From the NCBI GenBank assembly GCA_007123975.1, contig SLFZ01000067.1, positions 1-19,452 on the forward strand: DNA of 19,452 nucleotides, read 5' to 3'. The DNA is from Candidatus Izemoplasma sp. (GTDB taxonomy: Bacteria > Bacillota_I > Bacilli_A > Izemoplasmatales > Izemoplasmataceae). Below the pieces are notes generated by a model. The model searched no databases and was not told the origin of the DNA. It was given only the letters and a program-made list of their open reading frames with translations. The translations under genes were made by a program, and so were the position numbers. Positions 6,836-14,214 of this stretch are shown one piece after another; positions within the stretch are counted from its first letter, which is position 1; each line of letters opens with the position of its first letter.

Positions 6836-8203
6836 ATGAGCATGGAAAAACTTGTAGCGTACATGAAACAACACGGTTTCGTCTTCCAAGGAAGCGAACT
6901 CTATGGCGGCCTTGCCAACACCTGGGACTTTGGTCCTTTAGGCACGGCGCTCAAAAACAACTTGAAAAACCGCTGGTGGCAGCGCTTCGTGCAGGAAAGC
7001 CGCACGAACGTCGGCTTGGATTCAAGCATTTTAATGAACCCGGCCATCTGGAAAGCAAGCGGCCACGTCGATGGCTTCAGCGATCCGCTGATTGACTGCA
7101 AAGCCTGCAAATCACGGTTTCGCGCCGACCATTTGCTTGAAGGGCACGATGACACCTTGCACGCCGACGGCATGGACATCGCCGCGATGGAAACATACAT
7201 CGCCGAGCACAAGGTGCCTTGCCCGGAATGCGGCAAGCACGATTTCACGTCGATCCGTCAGTTCAACCTGATGTTTAAAACCAGCCAAGGCGTCGTTGAC
7301 GACCAAAGCCAAACCATTTACCTGCGCCCGGAAACGGCGCAAGGGATTTTCCTTAATTTCAAAAACGTCCAACGCGCCACCCGGCGTAAACTTCCCTTTG
7401 GCATCTGCCAGATCGGCAAGGTGTTCCGCAACGAAATCACGCCCGGCAACTTTATCTTCCGAACCCGTGAATTTGAACAGATGGAACTGGAGTTCTTCTG
7501 TAAACCCGGCGAGGAGAAGACCTGGTTTGAACGGTTCGTCAACGAAAGCGAGCGGTTCTTGCTCGACCTTGGCCTTTCCAAGGATAACCTCCGGCTTCGT
7601 GAACACGACGCCGATGAACTGTCGCATTATTCCAACGCTACCACCGACATCGATTACCGCTATCCATGGGGCTTTGATGAGTTGTGGGGCATTGCCTCAC
7701 GCACCGATTTTGACCTAAAAGCCCATCAAACCCATTCCAACGAAAACCTAGAATACCAAGACCCCGTCACCAACGAACGCTACTTGCCCTACGTCATTGA
7801 ACCGTCGCTTGGGGTTGAGCGGTTGTTCTTGGCGGTGCTTGCCGATGCCTACCGCGAAGAAACGCTCGACGACGGAGAGACCCGCATCAACCTCGCCTTG
7901 CACCCGGCGATCGCACCCTACCAAGTCGCCGTTTTCCCATTGATTAAGAAACACCATCGTGAAGAAGCATTACGTCTATACGATAAAATCAGCAAGCACG
8001 TCGCCACCGTGTACGACGAAACCGGCGCCATCGGCAAACGCTACCGCCGCCAAGACGCCATCGGCACGCCGCTTGCGATCACCGTCGACCACGACTCGAT
8101 GGACGATAACACCTACACCGTTCGCGACCGCGACACCATGGAACAAGTTCGCTTACACGAAGACGACCTCATCGACTACATCTGCGAAAAAACCGCATTC
8201 TAA
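6836..8203 (+). CDS. glyS: Glycyl-tRNA synthetase, single-chain alpha2 type
   Basis: Class II synthetase that charges tRNA-Gly. This is the eukaryote/archaea-like homodimeric form and not the bacterial alpha2-beta2 GlyQ-GlyS. The 455-aa product begins with KLVAYMKQHGFVFQGSELYGG and WDFGPLG. It carries a zinc-type insertion with C88, C91, C129 and C132, motif 2 (FRNE at 197-200 through REFEQMELE, 211-219) and motif 3 (EPSLGVERLFLAVL, 322-335). A C-terminal anticodon-binding domain begins with HPAIAPYQVAVFPL. ATG 6836 is chosen because AGAGGTG at 6823-6829 lies 6 nt upstream; the in-frame GTG at 6827 is part of that Shine-Dalgarno. In Bacillus the tetrameric glyQ-glyS pair occupies this operon position. 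No T-box leader is present before it. Confidence 0.94.
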   Translation: MSMEKLVAYMKQHGFVFQGSELYGGLANTWDFGPLGTALKNNLKNRWWQRFVQESRTNVGLDSSILMNPAIWKASGHVDGFSDPLIDCKACKSRFRADHLLEGHDDTLHADGMDIAAMETYIAEHKVPCPECGKHDFTSIRQFNLMFKTSQGVVDDQSQTIYLRPETAQGIFLNFKNVQRATRRKLPFGICQIGKVFRNEITPGNFIFRTREFEQMELEFFCKPGEEKTWFERFVNESERFLLDLGLSKDNLRLREHDADELSHYSNATTDIDYRYPWGFDELWGIASRTDFDLKAHQTHSNENLEYQDPVTNERYLPYVIEPSLGVERLFLAVLADAYREETLDDGETRINLALHPAIAPYQVAVFPLIKKHHREEALRLYDKISKHVATVYDETGAIGKRYRRQDAIGTPLAITVDHDSMDDNTYTVRDRDTMEQVRLHEDDLIDYICEKTAF

Positions 8204-8221
8204 ACCACAACGGGGGTTCTT

Positions 8222-9994
8222 ATGGAGGACAAACGCGATCCATTGATCGAGACCATCCTCGACAAGACCGACCTCGTCGAACTCGTCAGCGAGGTCACCA
8301 AGCTCGAGAAAAAAGGCAAAAACCACTTCGGTCTTTGCCCTTTTCACCATGAGAAGACCCCGTCATTCTCCGTCAATGAAGAGAAGCGCTTTTACCACTG
8401 TTTCTCTTGCAAAGCGAGCGGCAACGCCATCACCTTCGTCAAAGAAACCCAGCACGTGAGCGGTGGTGAAGCCGTCAAAATCCTCGCCGATCGCGCCGGC
8501 ATTGAGATTGGCGAACGCCGGCAAAGCCCAAACCAAAAATACTACGACATCAACAAAGACGCCGCAACGTTTTACCACGTTGCCCTAACCCATTCCAAAA
8601 CCGGCGCCGAGGCGCTTGCGTACCTTACCAACCGCGGCATCGACAAGCGCCTAATCGAACACTTCGACGTTGGCTACGCCCCCAAAGGTCCAGACGCGCT
8701 TTATCAAGCGCTTAAAAACAAGGATGTGCTTGTCAGCGACATGGTTGACCTCGGTCTGGTGCGCGATGGCGAACGGGTGCGCGATGTCTTCCGTGAGCGC
8801 ATCATGTTCCCGCTACACGACGACGTCGGCAACGTCGTCGGCTTCTCCGGGCGCATCCACAAAGCGAGCGACCGCACCGCCAAATACATGAACAGCCCTC
8901 AAACGCCGGTGTTCGAAAAGAACAAGGTGCTTTACAACCTCCACCGAGCGAAAAAAGCGATCAAAGACGCCGACCGCGTCGTCGTCTTTGAAGGCTTTAT
9001 GGATGTGCTGGCCGCGGCCAAAGCCGAGGTGCTAGAATCCGTCGGCATCATGGGCACGGCCCTGACCGAGCACCATATTCGTTTACTCAAGGCATTAACC
9101 AAGCGCGTCATTCTCTGCTTTGATGGCGACGCGGCAGGCAAAGACGCCACACGCAAGTACCTGCGCGACTTTGAACGGGCCGGCTTCACGGTGTATGTCA
9201 CCCGCATTCCCGAAGGGCTCGACCCCGATGATGTGACCCAAAAGGAAGGGCCAAAGAAACTCAAGGCCTTAATCGATGACGCCATCGACGGCCGAGAATA
9301 CATCTACGAAGATTATAAAGCCTCCCTCGACCTGAAGAAAATCACCGACGCCGAGCGTTTTAAGAAACTTGTTTTTGACATGGTTGAACCGCTATCCAAC
9401 GTCCAAAAGAACCATTACCTATCGATGTTGGCACGCGACCTCAACATCTCGCTCGACATCCTAGAACAAGACTACAATAGCCGCAAACGCGGCCACCTCA
9501 CAACCTACAAGAAGCCTCAGCCGAAAATAGAAATCACCGACAAGTTTAAAAAGGCCGAACGCGGTTTCATTCGATATTTCCTGCACGACCCGCACTTTGT
9601 ACGCCGCTTCAAACTGGCGTTTAAAACGATGATGTTCGCGGACAAAGACGCTCGCGAGATCCAGCTTGAAATCATGCAATATTACGACCAAGAAGCGCAT
9701 ACAAACACCCGTCTCGTGCCAAAACTCTTTATCGAAAACCTTAAACCGACGCTCAAAGCCTACGTTGAGAAACACGTGTTCGAAAAAGACTACCCTTTCG
9801 ACAACGACGAGTTTGACGATTTTCTAAAAACCGTACGCGAACTGAACCGCCGCAACGAAAAAGAGCGCTTGCGCGCAAAAATGGAAAGCGCGAAAACCCG
9901 CGAAGAACGCATTGAAATCAAACGTCAGATTGACCGATTGATTAAGGAGGAACCCCGTCATGGACAAAGAAAAAATATTACAAGAACTCGTTGA
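8222..9994 (+). CDS. dnaG: DNA primase DnaG
   Basis: Synthesises RNA primers at the replication fork in contact with the replicative helicase. The 590-aa product has the CHC2 zinc-binding domain (C39, H42, C60, C63, in LCPFHHEKTPSFS and YHCFSCKASGNA), then the RNA polymerase core with the SGR motif (FSGRIH, 208-213). The Toprim active site has E257 (VFEGFMD) and the D301/D303 pair (CFDGDAAGKD). A Lys/Arg/Glu-rich C-terminal part presumably holds the helicase-interaction domain. The Shine-Dalgarno is GGGGG at 8212-8216. The frame runs 35 nt into rpoD, so its final residues (KEEPRHGQ and on) are encoded by the rpoD Shine-Dalgarno and first codons. Confidence 0.96.
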   Translation: MEDKRDPLIETILDKTDLVELVSEVTKLEKKGKNHFGLCPFHHEKTPSFSVNEEKRFYHCFSCKASGNAITFVKETQHVSGGEAVKILADRAGIEIGERRQSPNQKYYDINKDAATFYHVALTHSKTGAEALAYLTNRGIDKRLIEHFDVGYAPKGPDALYQALKNKDVLVSDMVDLGLVRDGERVRDVFRERIMFPLHDDVGNVVGFSGRIHKASDRTAKYMNSPQTPVFEKNKVLYNLHRAKKAIKDADRVVVFEGFMDVLAAAKAEVLESVGIMGTALTEHHIRLLKALTKRVILCFDGDAAGKDATRKYLRDFERAGFTVYVTRIPEGLDPDDVTQKEGPKKLKALIDDAIDGREYIYEDYKASLDLKKITDAERFKKLVFDMVEPLSNVQKNHYLSMLARDLNISLDILEQDYNSRKRGHLTTYKKPQPKIEITDKFKKAERGFIRYFLHDPHFVRRFKLAFKTMMFADKDAREIQLEIMQYYDQEAHTNTRLVPKLFIENLKPTLKAYVEKHVFEKDYPFDNDEFDDFLKTVRELNRRNEKERLRAKMESAKTREERIEIKRQIDRLIKEEPRHGQRKNITRTR

Positions 9995-11204
9995 ATCCAG
10001 CAAAGTGAAAGGCTACCTTACCGTGAAGGAAGTCACCCGTTTCGTCGATGAAAACTCCGACGACTTCGACGAGATCATCGCCGCGCTCGAAAAAGCCGGC
10101 GTCGACGTCGTCAGCGAAGAGGACATGGTCACCTACAAAATCCCGAGCCTCACGCTGGACGATGACGACGATGACATCGAAGAAGAAGCTTTCGACGACG
10201 AGCTCGACTTAGATTTTGCGAAAAGCATTGAAGAAGAACTGCTTCACGACAAGTCGTTTGAAAGCACCGTCTCGATTAAAGTCGATGACCCGGTGCGCAT
10301 GTACCTCAAAGAAATCGGCCGCGTTGAGCTCCTCGACAGCGAAACCGAACTCGCCCTCGCCAAGGACATCTATTACGCCGAGGAAGCGCGTGCGCAGTAT
10401 GAGGACGCCCAGGTCAACGAAGACGACATCACCCCCAAGTACAAAAAAGAGGTTGAAGAGTTGCTTTACAAAGGCGAACTCGCAAAGAACCGCCTTGTCG
10501 AAGCGAACCTACGTCTTGTGGTCTCCATCGCCAAACGCTACGTTGGCCGCGGCATGCAGTTTCTTGACCTCATTCAAGAAGGCAACATGGGCCTTATCAA
10601 AGCCGTCGGCAAATTCGACCACACCAAGGGCTTTAAGTTTTCGACGTATGCCACCTGGTGGATTCGCCAGGCCATCACGCGTGCCATCGCCGACCAGGCC
10701 CGGACCATTCGAATCCCCGTGCACATGGTCGAAACCATCAACAAACTCGTCCGCACCCAACGCCAACTGATCCAAGAACTCAAACGCGAACCCCAACCCG
10801 AGGAAGTCGCCGAACGGATGGGCATCAGCGTTGAAAAAGTTCAAATCATCCAAAAAGTCGCTCAAGAACCGATTTCGCTTGAGTCGCCCGTCGGCGAAGA
10901 AGAAGACTCAAGCCTCGGCGATTTCATCGCCGACCAAGACACGCCGACGCCACTTGAGTTCACCTCAAAAGAGATGCTCAAACGCGAGCTCGACGAAGTC
11001 TTAGAAACCTTGACCGACCGCGAAGAAAAAGTCTTGCGTATGCGCTTTGGCTTGCTTGATGGGCGCACCCGGACGCTTGAAGAAGTCGGACGTGAGTTCG
11101 GCGTCACCCGCGAACGAATCCGTCAAATCGAAGCCAAGGCCCTTCGCAAACTGCGCCATCCTTCCCGCAGCAAAAAACTCAAAGACTTCATGAGCGGCCG
11201 ATGA
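9960..11204 (+). CDS. rpoD: Primary sigma factor SigA/RpoD
   Basis: Housekeeping sigma factor directing RNA polymerase to -35/-10 promoters. The 414-aa product has a region 1.1-like N-terminus (1-60), a very acidic linker (67-96, with six consecutive Asp), region 1.2 (VDDPVRMYLKEIG, 108-120) and region 2 (NLRLVVSIAKRY to KFSTYATWWIRQAI at 226-239). The region 3.0 helix is IPVHMVETINKL (252-263). Region 4.2 is RTLEEVGREFGVTRERIRQIE (371-391). H255 and E258 correspond to the sigma-70 residues that recognise the extended -10 TG, which fits the TGn promoters in this window. The ATG has a perfect AAGGAGG Shine-Dalgarno inside the dnaG end. The dnaG-rpoD pairing is the classic macromolecular-synthesis arrangement; trmK overlaps by 4 nt. 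Confidence 0.97.
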   Translation: MDKEKILQELVESSKVKGYLTVKEVTRFVDENSDDFDEIIAALEKAGVDVVSEEDMVTYKIPSLTLDDDDDDIEEEAFDDELDLDFAKSIEEELLHDKSFESTVSIKVDDPVRMYLKEIGRVELLDSETELALAKDIYYAEEARAQYEDAQVNEDDITPKYKKEVEELLYKGELAKNRLVEANLRLVVSIAKRYVGRGMQFLDLIQEGNMGLIKAVGKFDHTKGFKFSTYATWWIRQAITRAIADQARTIRIPVHMVETINKLVRTQRQLIQELKREPQPEEVAERMGISVEKVQIIQKVAQEPISLESPVGEEEDSSLGDFIADQDTPTPLEFTSKEMLKRELDEVLETLTDREEKVLRMRFGLLDGRTRTLEEVGREFGVTRERIRQIEAKALRKLRHPSRSKKLKDFMSGR

Positions 11205-11860
11205 CCTCGCGCCGCCTGCGTGCTTTGCTTCGGTACTTTCCGCCTTATCGCAGGCTTTACGACATCGGCACCGATCACGCGCTTTTGCCGATTGCGGCGT
11301 GGGAAGCCGGATTGATTGACGATTGCCTCGGCGTCGACAACAAACCCGGCCCGCTTGAGCAAGCCCGGCAAAACCTCACACAATACCCTAAAGCCCCAAT
11401 CACACCGGTGCTCGCCGATGGACTCGAAGCGCTCGATGCCTCGCGCGACCTTATCGTCTTCGCCGGCGTGGGGGGCCAAACGATTCACGAGGTCATCGCC
11501 AAAGGGCCGTTGCATGATGTCAAACGCATGGTTTTTCAACCGACCATGCACGCGCACCGTGTGCGCGCACTCACCGACTACATCAACTGGCACATCGTCG
11601 ATGAAACGGTCGTTGAAGAGGCCGATCGGCACTACCCGATCATCGTCATGGAACCGGGAAAAACGCGCCTCACTCTGCATGAAAAACGCTTTGGCCCGGT
11701 GTTGCTTAAAAACCGTGAACCCGCTTTTTTAGCGATGTTAACGCGTGAAAAGGCCCATCTTGAAGCGTTGATTGAAAAACTCCCTAAACACGTTGACGCG
11801 ACCGAGTTCACCGAAGAACTCGCCGCCATAAAGGAGGTCCTCGACAATGACCCTCGCTGA
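11201..11860 (+). CDS. trmK: tRNA (adenine22-N1)-methyltransferase TrmK
   Basis: SAM-dependent enzyme expected to methylate A22 in the D-arm of tRNA. The 219-aa product starts with RRLRALLRYFPPYRRLYDIGTDHALLPI, where DIGTDHALLP (21-30) is the Rossmann motif I typical of the TrmK/YqfN family. GVDNKPGPLEQA follows as motif II, and the GVGG element at 89-92 matches family members. A C-terminal helical part (about 170-219) is Lys/Glu-rich, as in other TrmK proteins, where it is a coiled coil. It overlaps the rpoD stop by 4 nt (ATGA) and nif3 by 14 nt. The order rpoD-trmK-nif3 is conserved in Bacillota and supports the call. Confidence 0.9.
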   Translation: MTSRRLRALLRYFPPYRRLYDIGTDHALLPIAAWEAGLIDDCLGVDNKPGPLEQARQNLTQYPKAPITPVLADGLEALDASRDLIVFAGVGGQTIHEVIAKGPLHDVKRMVFQPTMHAHRVRALTDYINWHIVDETVVEEADRHYPIIVMEPGKTRLTLHEKRFGPVLLKNREPAFLAMLTREKAHLEALIEKLPKHVDATEFTEELAAIKEVLDNDPR

Positions 11861-12614
11861 ATTTTTCGCCACCCGATACCCACCCGACACCGCCTATGAT
11901 TGGGATAACGTCGGGTTGCAAATCGGCACCCTAAACAAGCCCATCACCGGCGTGCTCATCGCCCTTGATGTGACCGACGCGGTCATCGATGAAGCCCTAG
12001 AAGCAAACGCCAACGTCATCGTCTCCCATCATCCGTTGATTTTTCAACCGCTCAAAGCCTTGAGCACCGACGCCCATAAAGGCAAGCTAATCGAGCGACT
12101 GTTTAAACACGACATCGCCGTCTATGTCGCCCACACCAACTACGACGTCGGCGATGCGGGCATGAACGACGTGTTGGCTGAAAAACTCAACCTGAAAAAC
12201 ACAACCATCATCGACATGGTCGATGAAACCCGCGGCATCGGCCGCATCGGCACCGTCGATGCGATGCCGCTTGATGACGCCATTGGCTACATCAAGTCCA
12301 AACTCGGCTTGTCGCATGCTCGCTTAATTAGCGCCACCCGCGACGTGACCATCCGCAGCATTGGGCTTAGCGGTGGCTCCGGCAGCGATTCGATGGCCGA
12401 AGCCAAACGCCAAGGCGCCGACCTTTACCTCACCGGCGACGTGACCTACCACCGGGCGCACGATGCGCTCGCGCTTGGCTTGCCGGTGCTTGACATCGGC
12501 CACGCCACTGAAAAACACTTCGCCGAAGCGCTCGCCGCCGAACTCATTGACGCCGGCATCGACGCGCCAGTCCAGGCAAGCGCCATCGATCCCGATCCGT
12601 TTGAAATCGTATGA
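11847..12614 (+). CDS. Nif3-like dinuclear metal-centre protein (YqfO/YbgI family)
   Basis: Member of the Nif3/DUF34 family, a metal-binding hexameric protein whose cellular role is still debated. Metal ligands visible are HHP (H61, H62), D100 (HTNYDVGDAGMN) and the C-terminal pair H219 and E222 (DIGHATEKHF). SGGSGSD and TGDVTYHRAHDA are also conserved segments. At 255 aa it is the short form, like E. coli YbgI, and lacks the PII/CutA-like insertion that makes Bacillus YqfO about 370 aa. The Shine-Dalgarno AAGGAGGT sits in the end of trmK. It is the last gene of the operon and is followed by a strong hairpin. Confidence 0.92.
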   Translation: MTLAEFFATRYPPDTAYDWDNVGLQIGTLNKPITGVLIALDVTDAVIDEALEANANVIVSHHPLIFQPLKALSTDAHKGKLIERLFKHDIAVYVAHTNYDVGDAGMNDVLAEKLNLKNTTIIDMVDETRGIGRIGTVDAMPLDDAIGYIKSKLGLSHARLISATRDVTIRSIGLSGGSGSDSMAEAKRQGADLYLTGDVTYHRAHDALALGLPVLDIGHATEKHFAEALAAELIDAGIDAPVQASAIDPDPFEIV

Positions 12615-12620
12615 ACATAA

Positions 12621-12657
12621 AAAACGGGTGTTGCCTAGGCTAGGCAACACCCGTTTT
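12621..12657. terminator. Bidirectional terminator between nif3 and the ferredoxin gene
   Basis: A perfect 17-bp inverted repeat (12621-12637 with 12641-12657) around a 3-nt GGC centre. The outer pairs are A-T, giving a TTTT tail in both directions, so it can end the operon from the left and the ferredoxin transcript from the right. Only 6 bases separate it from the nif3 stop and 5 from the ferredoxin stop. Confidence 0.9.
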
Positions 12658-12662
12658 GATAA

Positions 12663-12833
12663 TTAGACTTCGATAATCGCTTCAACCGGACAAACAACTT
12701 CACATGCCCCACAGTCGATGCATACTTCTTCGTCGATGACGTAAATTTCTTCACCTTCGGTAATGCAGTCTACTGGGCACTCCGCGACACAGGCGGCGCA
12801 CGCGATACAATCTTCAGTAATTCTTCGTGGCAT
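12663..12833 (-). CDS. 2[4Fe-4S] ferredoxin
   Basis: Small electron carrier of the clostridial type. The 56-aa product has two CX2CX2CX3CP cluster motifs: C9, C12, C15 and C19, then C38, C41, C44 and C48. They are separated by an acidic stretch that resembles the canonical duplicated fold. One extra Cys (C23) lies just after the first motif. The start is the ATG whose first base is 12833, because AGGAGG (12846-12841) lies 7 nt upstream; another in-frame ATG two codons earlier (12839) is only 1 nt from that Shine-Dalgarno. It is monocistronic with its own promoter and shares the terminator with nif3. Its redox partner cannot be told from the neighbours; pyruvate:ferredoxin oxidoreductase is a common one but is not in the window. 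Confidence 0.94.
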   Translation of the reverse strand: MPRRITEDCIACAACVAECPVDCITEGEEIYVIDEEVCIDCGACEVVCPVEAIIEV

Positions 12834-12865
12834 CGTCATTCCTCCTAACCCTCTAATCTACACCC

Positions 12866-12894
12866 ATTGTATACGATAGGGGGGTGTTTGTAAA
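12866..12894 (-). promoter_or_regulatory. Promoter of the ferredoxin gene
   Basis: Read on the minus strand: TTTACA (12894-12889), a 17-bp spacer and TACAAT (12871-12866). A TGTTT/AAACA inverted repeat with a 2-nt centre (plus strand 12885-12896) covers the -35. It may be chance or a regulator site. Confidence 0.68.
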
Positions 12895-12975
12895 CAAGAA
12901 AAGGGCGTTTTTGCGCTATTTGAAACTTTTTTATTGAACGCGGTTTTATTGGTCGTTTTCTTTGAAATAATTCCT

Positions 12976-13004
12976 TTGTCCATCAAAGTAAAATATGGTA
13001 TTAT
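12976..13004 (+). promoter_or_regulatory. Promoter of the acyltransferase-gltS operon
   Basis: TTGTCC at 12976-12981, a 17-bp spacer containing TG at 12996-12997, and TATTAT at 12999-13004. CTTTGA (12960-12965) and TCAAAG (12983-12988) form an inverted repeat flanking the -35. Confidence 0.75.
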
Positions 13005-13032
13005 AGTAGCGACACAACCCCGGAGGAACGCC

Positions 13033-14214
13033 ATGCGCAAACGTTTCCGCCATACCCTTGTGTACACCACGCTACGCCCCTTTTTCCGTGTTTTCCTGTT
13101 TCTTAAGTTCGGTTACCGTTCGAAAAAGTTCAAGCCACCTCGCGACGTCAAAGGGCCATACCTGATTGTGTCAAACCACGCCTTGGCCATGGATCCTTTT
13201 TTGCTTGCGATGAGCTTTCGGGAACCGATTTTTTATGTGGCAAGCGACATGATTTTCTCGATTCCTACCTGGTCCAAAGTGATTCGCTACCTTGTCAGCC
13301 CAATCCCCAAAACCAAATACCGCAGCGACATGGAAACCGTCCGGGACATCATCAAGATGGTCAAAAGCGGCGGCTCCGTCGCTGTCTTCCCCGAAGGAAA
13401 CTCGACCTTCCACGGCAAGCTCATGCCGATTGATCCATCGATCGTCAAGTTGGTTCGGCTGCTTAAAATCCCGCTTGTCTTATACCGCTTAGAAGGTGGC
13501 TACCTCAACAAACCCCGTTGGGCAAAAAAGACGCGACGTGGAAAAGCACTCGGCCAAGTGATGCGCCTAATCACACCAGAAGAAGCTGCCTCGATGGACA
13601 ACGATCAGCTTTACAAGGCAATGATTGAGGCCATCGACGCCGATCCTTATGCGTTTCAAGCGTCAAAGAAAGCGCGCTACCGACACAAAACCCTCGCCGA
13701 GGACATCGAAAGCGCCTACAGTTTATGTCCCTCGTGCGGTTCCTTTGAGACCTTGACAAGCCAAAAAGACATCGTCGGCTGTTCAGCGTGCGACTTCAAT
13801 GCCCGCTTCACACCGGCAGGCACGCTTGAGAAACTATCGGGAAAGACGCATTTTGAAACCACAACGCCTTGGTATCATGCGCAAGAAAAAGCCATCGCCG
13901 GGCGTGTCAAAAAGAGTGGTCTCATCTTTGAAGACAAAAACGAAGCCGTGCTCGATGCGCGCCGTGGCACCGAGAAGATTCCCCTCGGCGCCGCCGACAT
14001 TAAACTTTACCCGGATTGCATCGACATTGCATTCCACGATCAAGAACCCCTCAGCATTCCCATCGATGACGTTCGCGCCTCGGTGCAACAAAAGAACAAG
14101 TTAATCGTCTACGACAAACGCACCAAAACCACCTATTACCTGCTCAACCACCGCAAGCGCAACGCTCTAAAGTACGTTCAAGCAATCGATGCTATTCAAA
14201 AAGGAGTGGAATAA
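13033..14214 (+). CDS. PlsC-like acyltransferase with zinc ribbon and C-terminal domain
   Basis: Probable 1-acylglycerol-3-phosphate acyltransferase or relative, acting at the membrane in phospholipid synthesis. The N-terminal domain (about 1-200) has the catalytic HX4D motif (NHALAMDPF, H49 and D54) and the FPEGNST substrate motif (119-125), after a hydrophobic, basic N-terminus (LRPFFRVFLFLKFGYR). Unusually it continues into a zinc ribbon with C232/C235 and C250/C253. A C-terminal segment of about 100 residues follows, with predicted beta strands and a final helix (IPIDDVRASVQQKNKLIVYD onward). This could be a PH-like fold, which is inference. The 393-aa length compares with about 200-250 for simple PlsC. 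ATG 13033 has GGAGGAA 5 nt upstream; an in-frame ATG at 12934 lies upstream of the promoter and is rejected. It is directly followed by the transporter gene. Confidence 0.82.
   Translation: MRKRFRHTLVYTTLRPFFRVFLFLKFGYRSKKFKPPRDVKGPYLIVSNHALAMDPFLLAMSFREPIFYVASDMIFSIPTWSKVIRYLVSPIPKTKYRSDMETVRDIIKMVKSGGSVAVFPEGNSTFHGKLMPIDPSIVKLVRLLKIPLVLYRLEGGYLNKPRWAKKTRRGKALGQVMRLITPEEAASMDNDQLYKAMIEAIDADPYAFQASKKARYRHKTLAEDIESAYSLCPSCGSFETLTSQKDIVGCSACDFNARFTPAGTLEKLSGKTHFETTTPWYHAQEKAIAGRVKKSGLIFEDKNEAVLDARRGTEKIPLGAADIKLYPDCIDIAFHDQEPLSIPIDDVRASVQQKNKLIVYDKRTKTTYYLLNHRKRNALKYVQAIDAIQKGVE

Noticed and set aside
10159..10210. GAC/GAT/GAA repeats in rpoD as a microsatellite or unstable tract.
   Set aside because: Mixed codons for the acidic linker that is usual between sigma regions 1.1 and 1.2; not a perfect repeat.
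10216..10770. 184-codon plus-strand frame inside rpoD, rich in Ser, Thr, Lys and Pro.
   Set aside because: Out-of-frame reading of the sigma factor, which is conserved along its whole length.
11123..11680. 185-codon minus-strand open frame across the rpoD-trmK junction.
   Set aside because: Shadow of two conserved overlapping genes; no family resemblance and no initiation signals.
12934..13032. In-frame N-terminal extension of the acyltransferase with a hydrophobic stretch, possibly an extra membrane helix.
   Set aside because: The extension would begin upstream of the promoter at 12976-13004, and GGAGGAA just before 13033 marks the real start.
12834..13032. Possible small RNA or extra gene in the largest intergenic gap.
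   Set aside because: I see two divergent promoters, a G-run and AT-rich sequence, but no hairpin terminator or coding frame with a Shine-Dalgarno.
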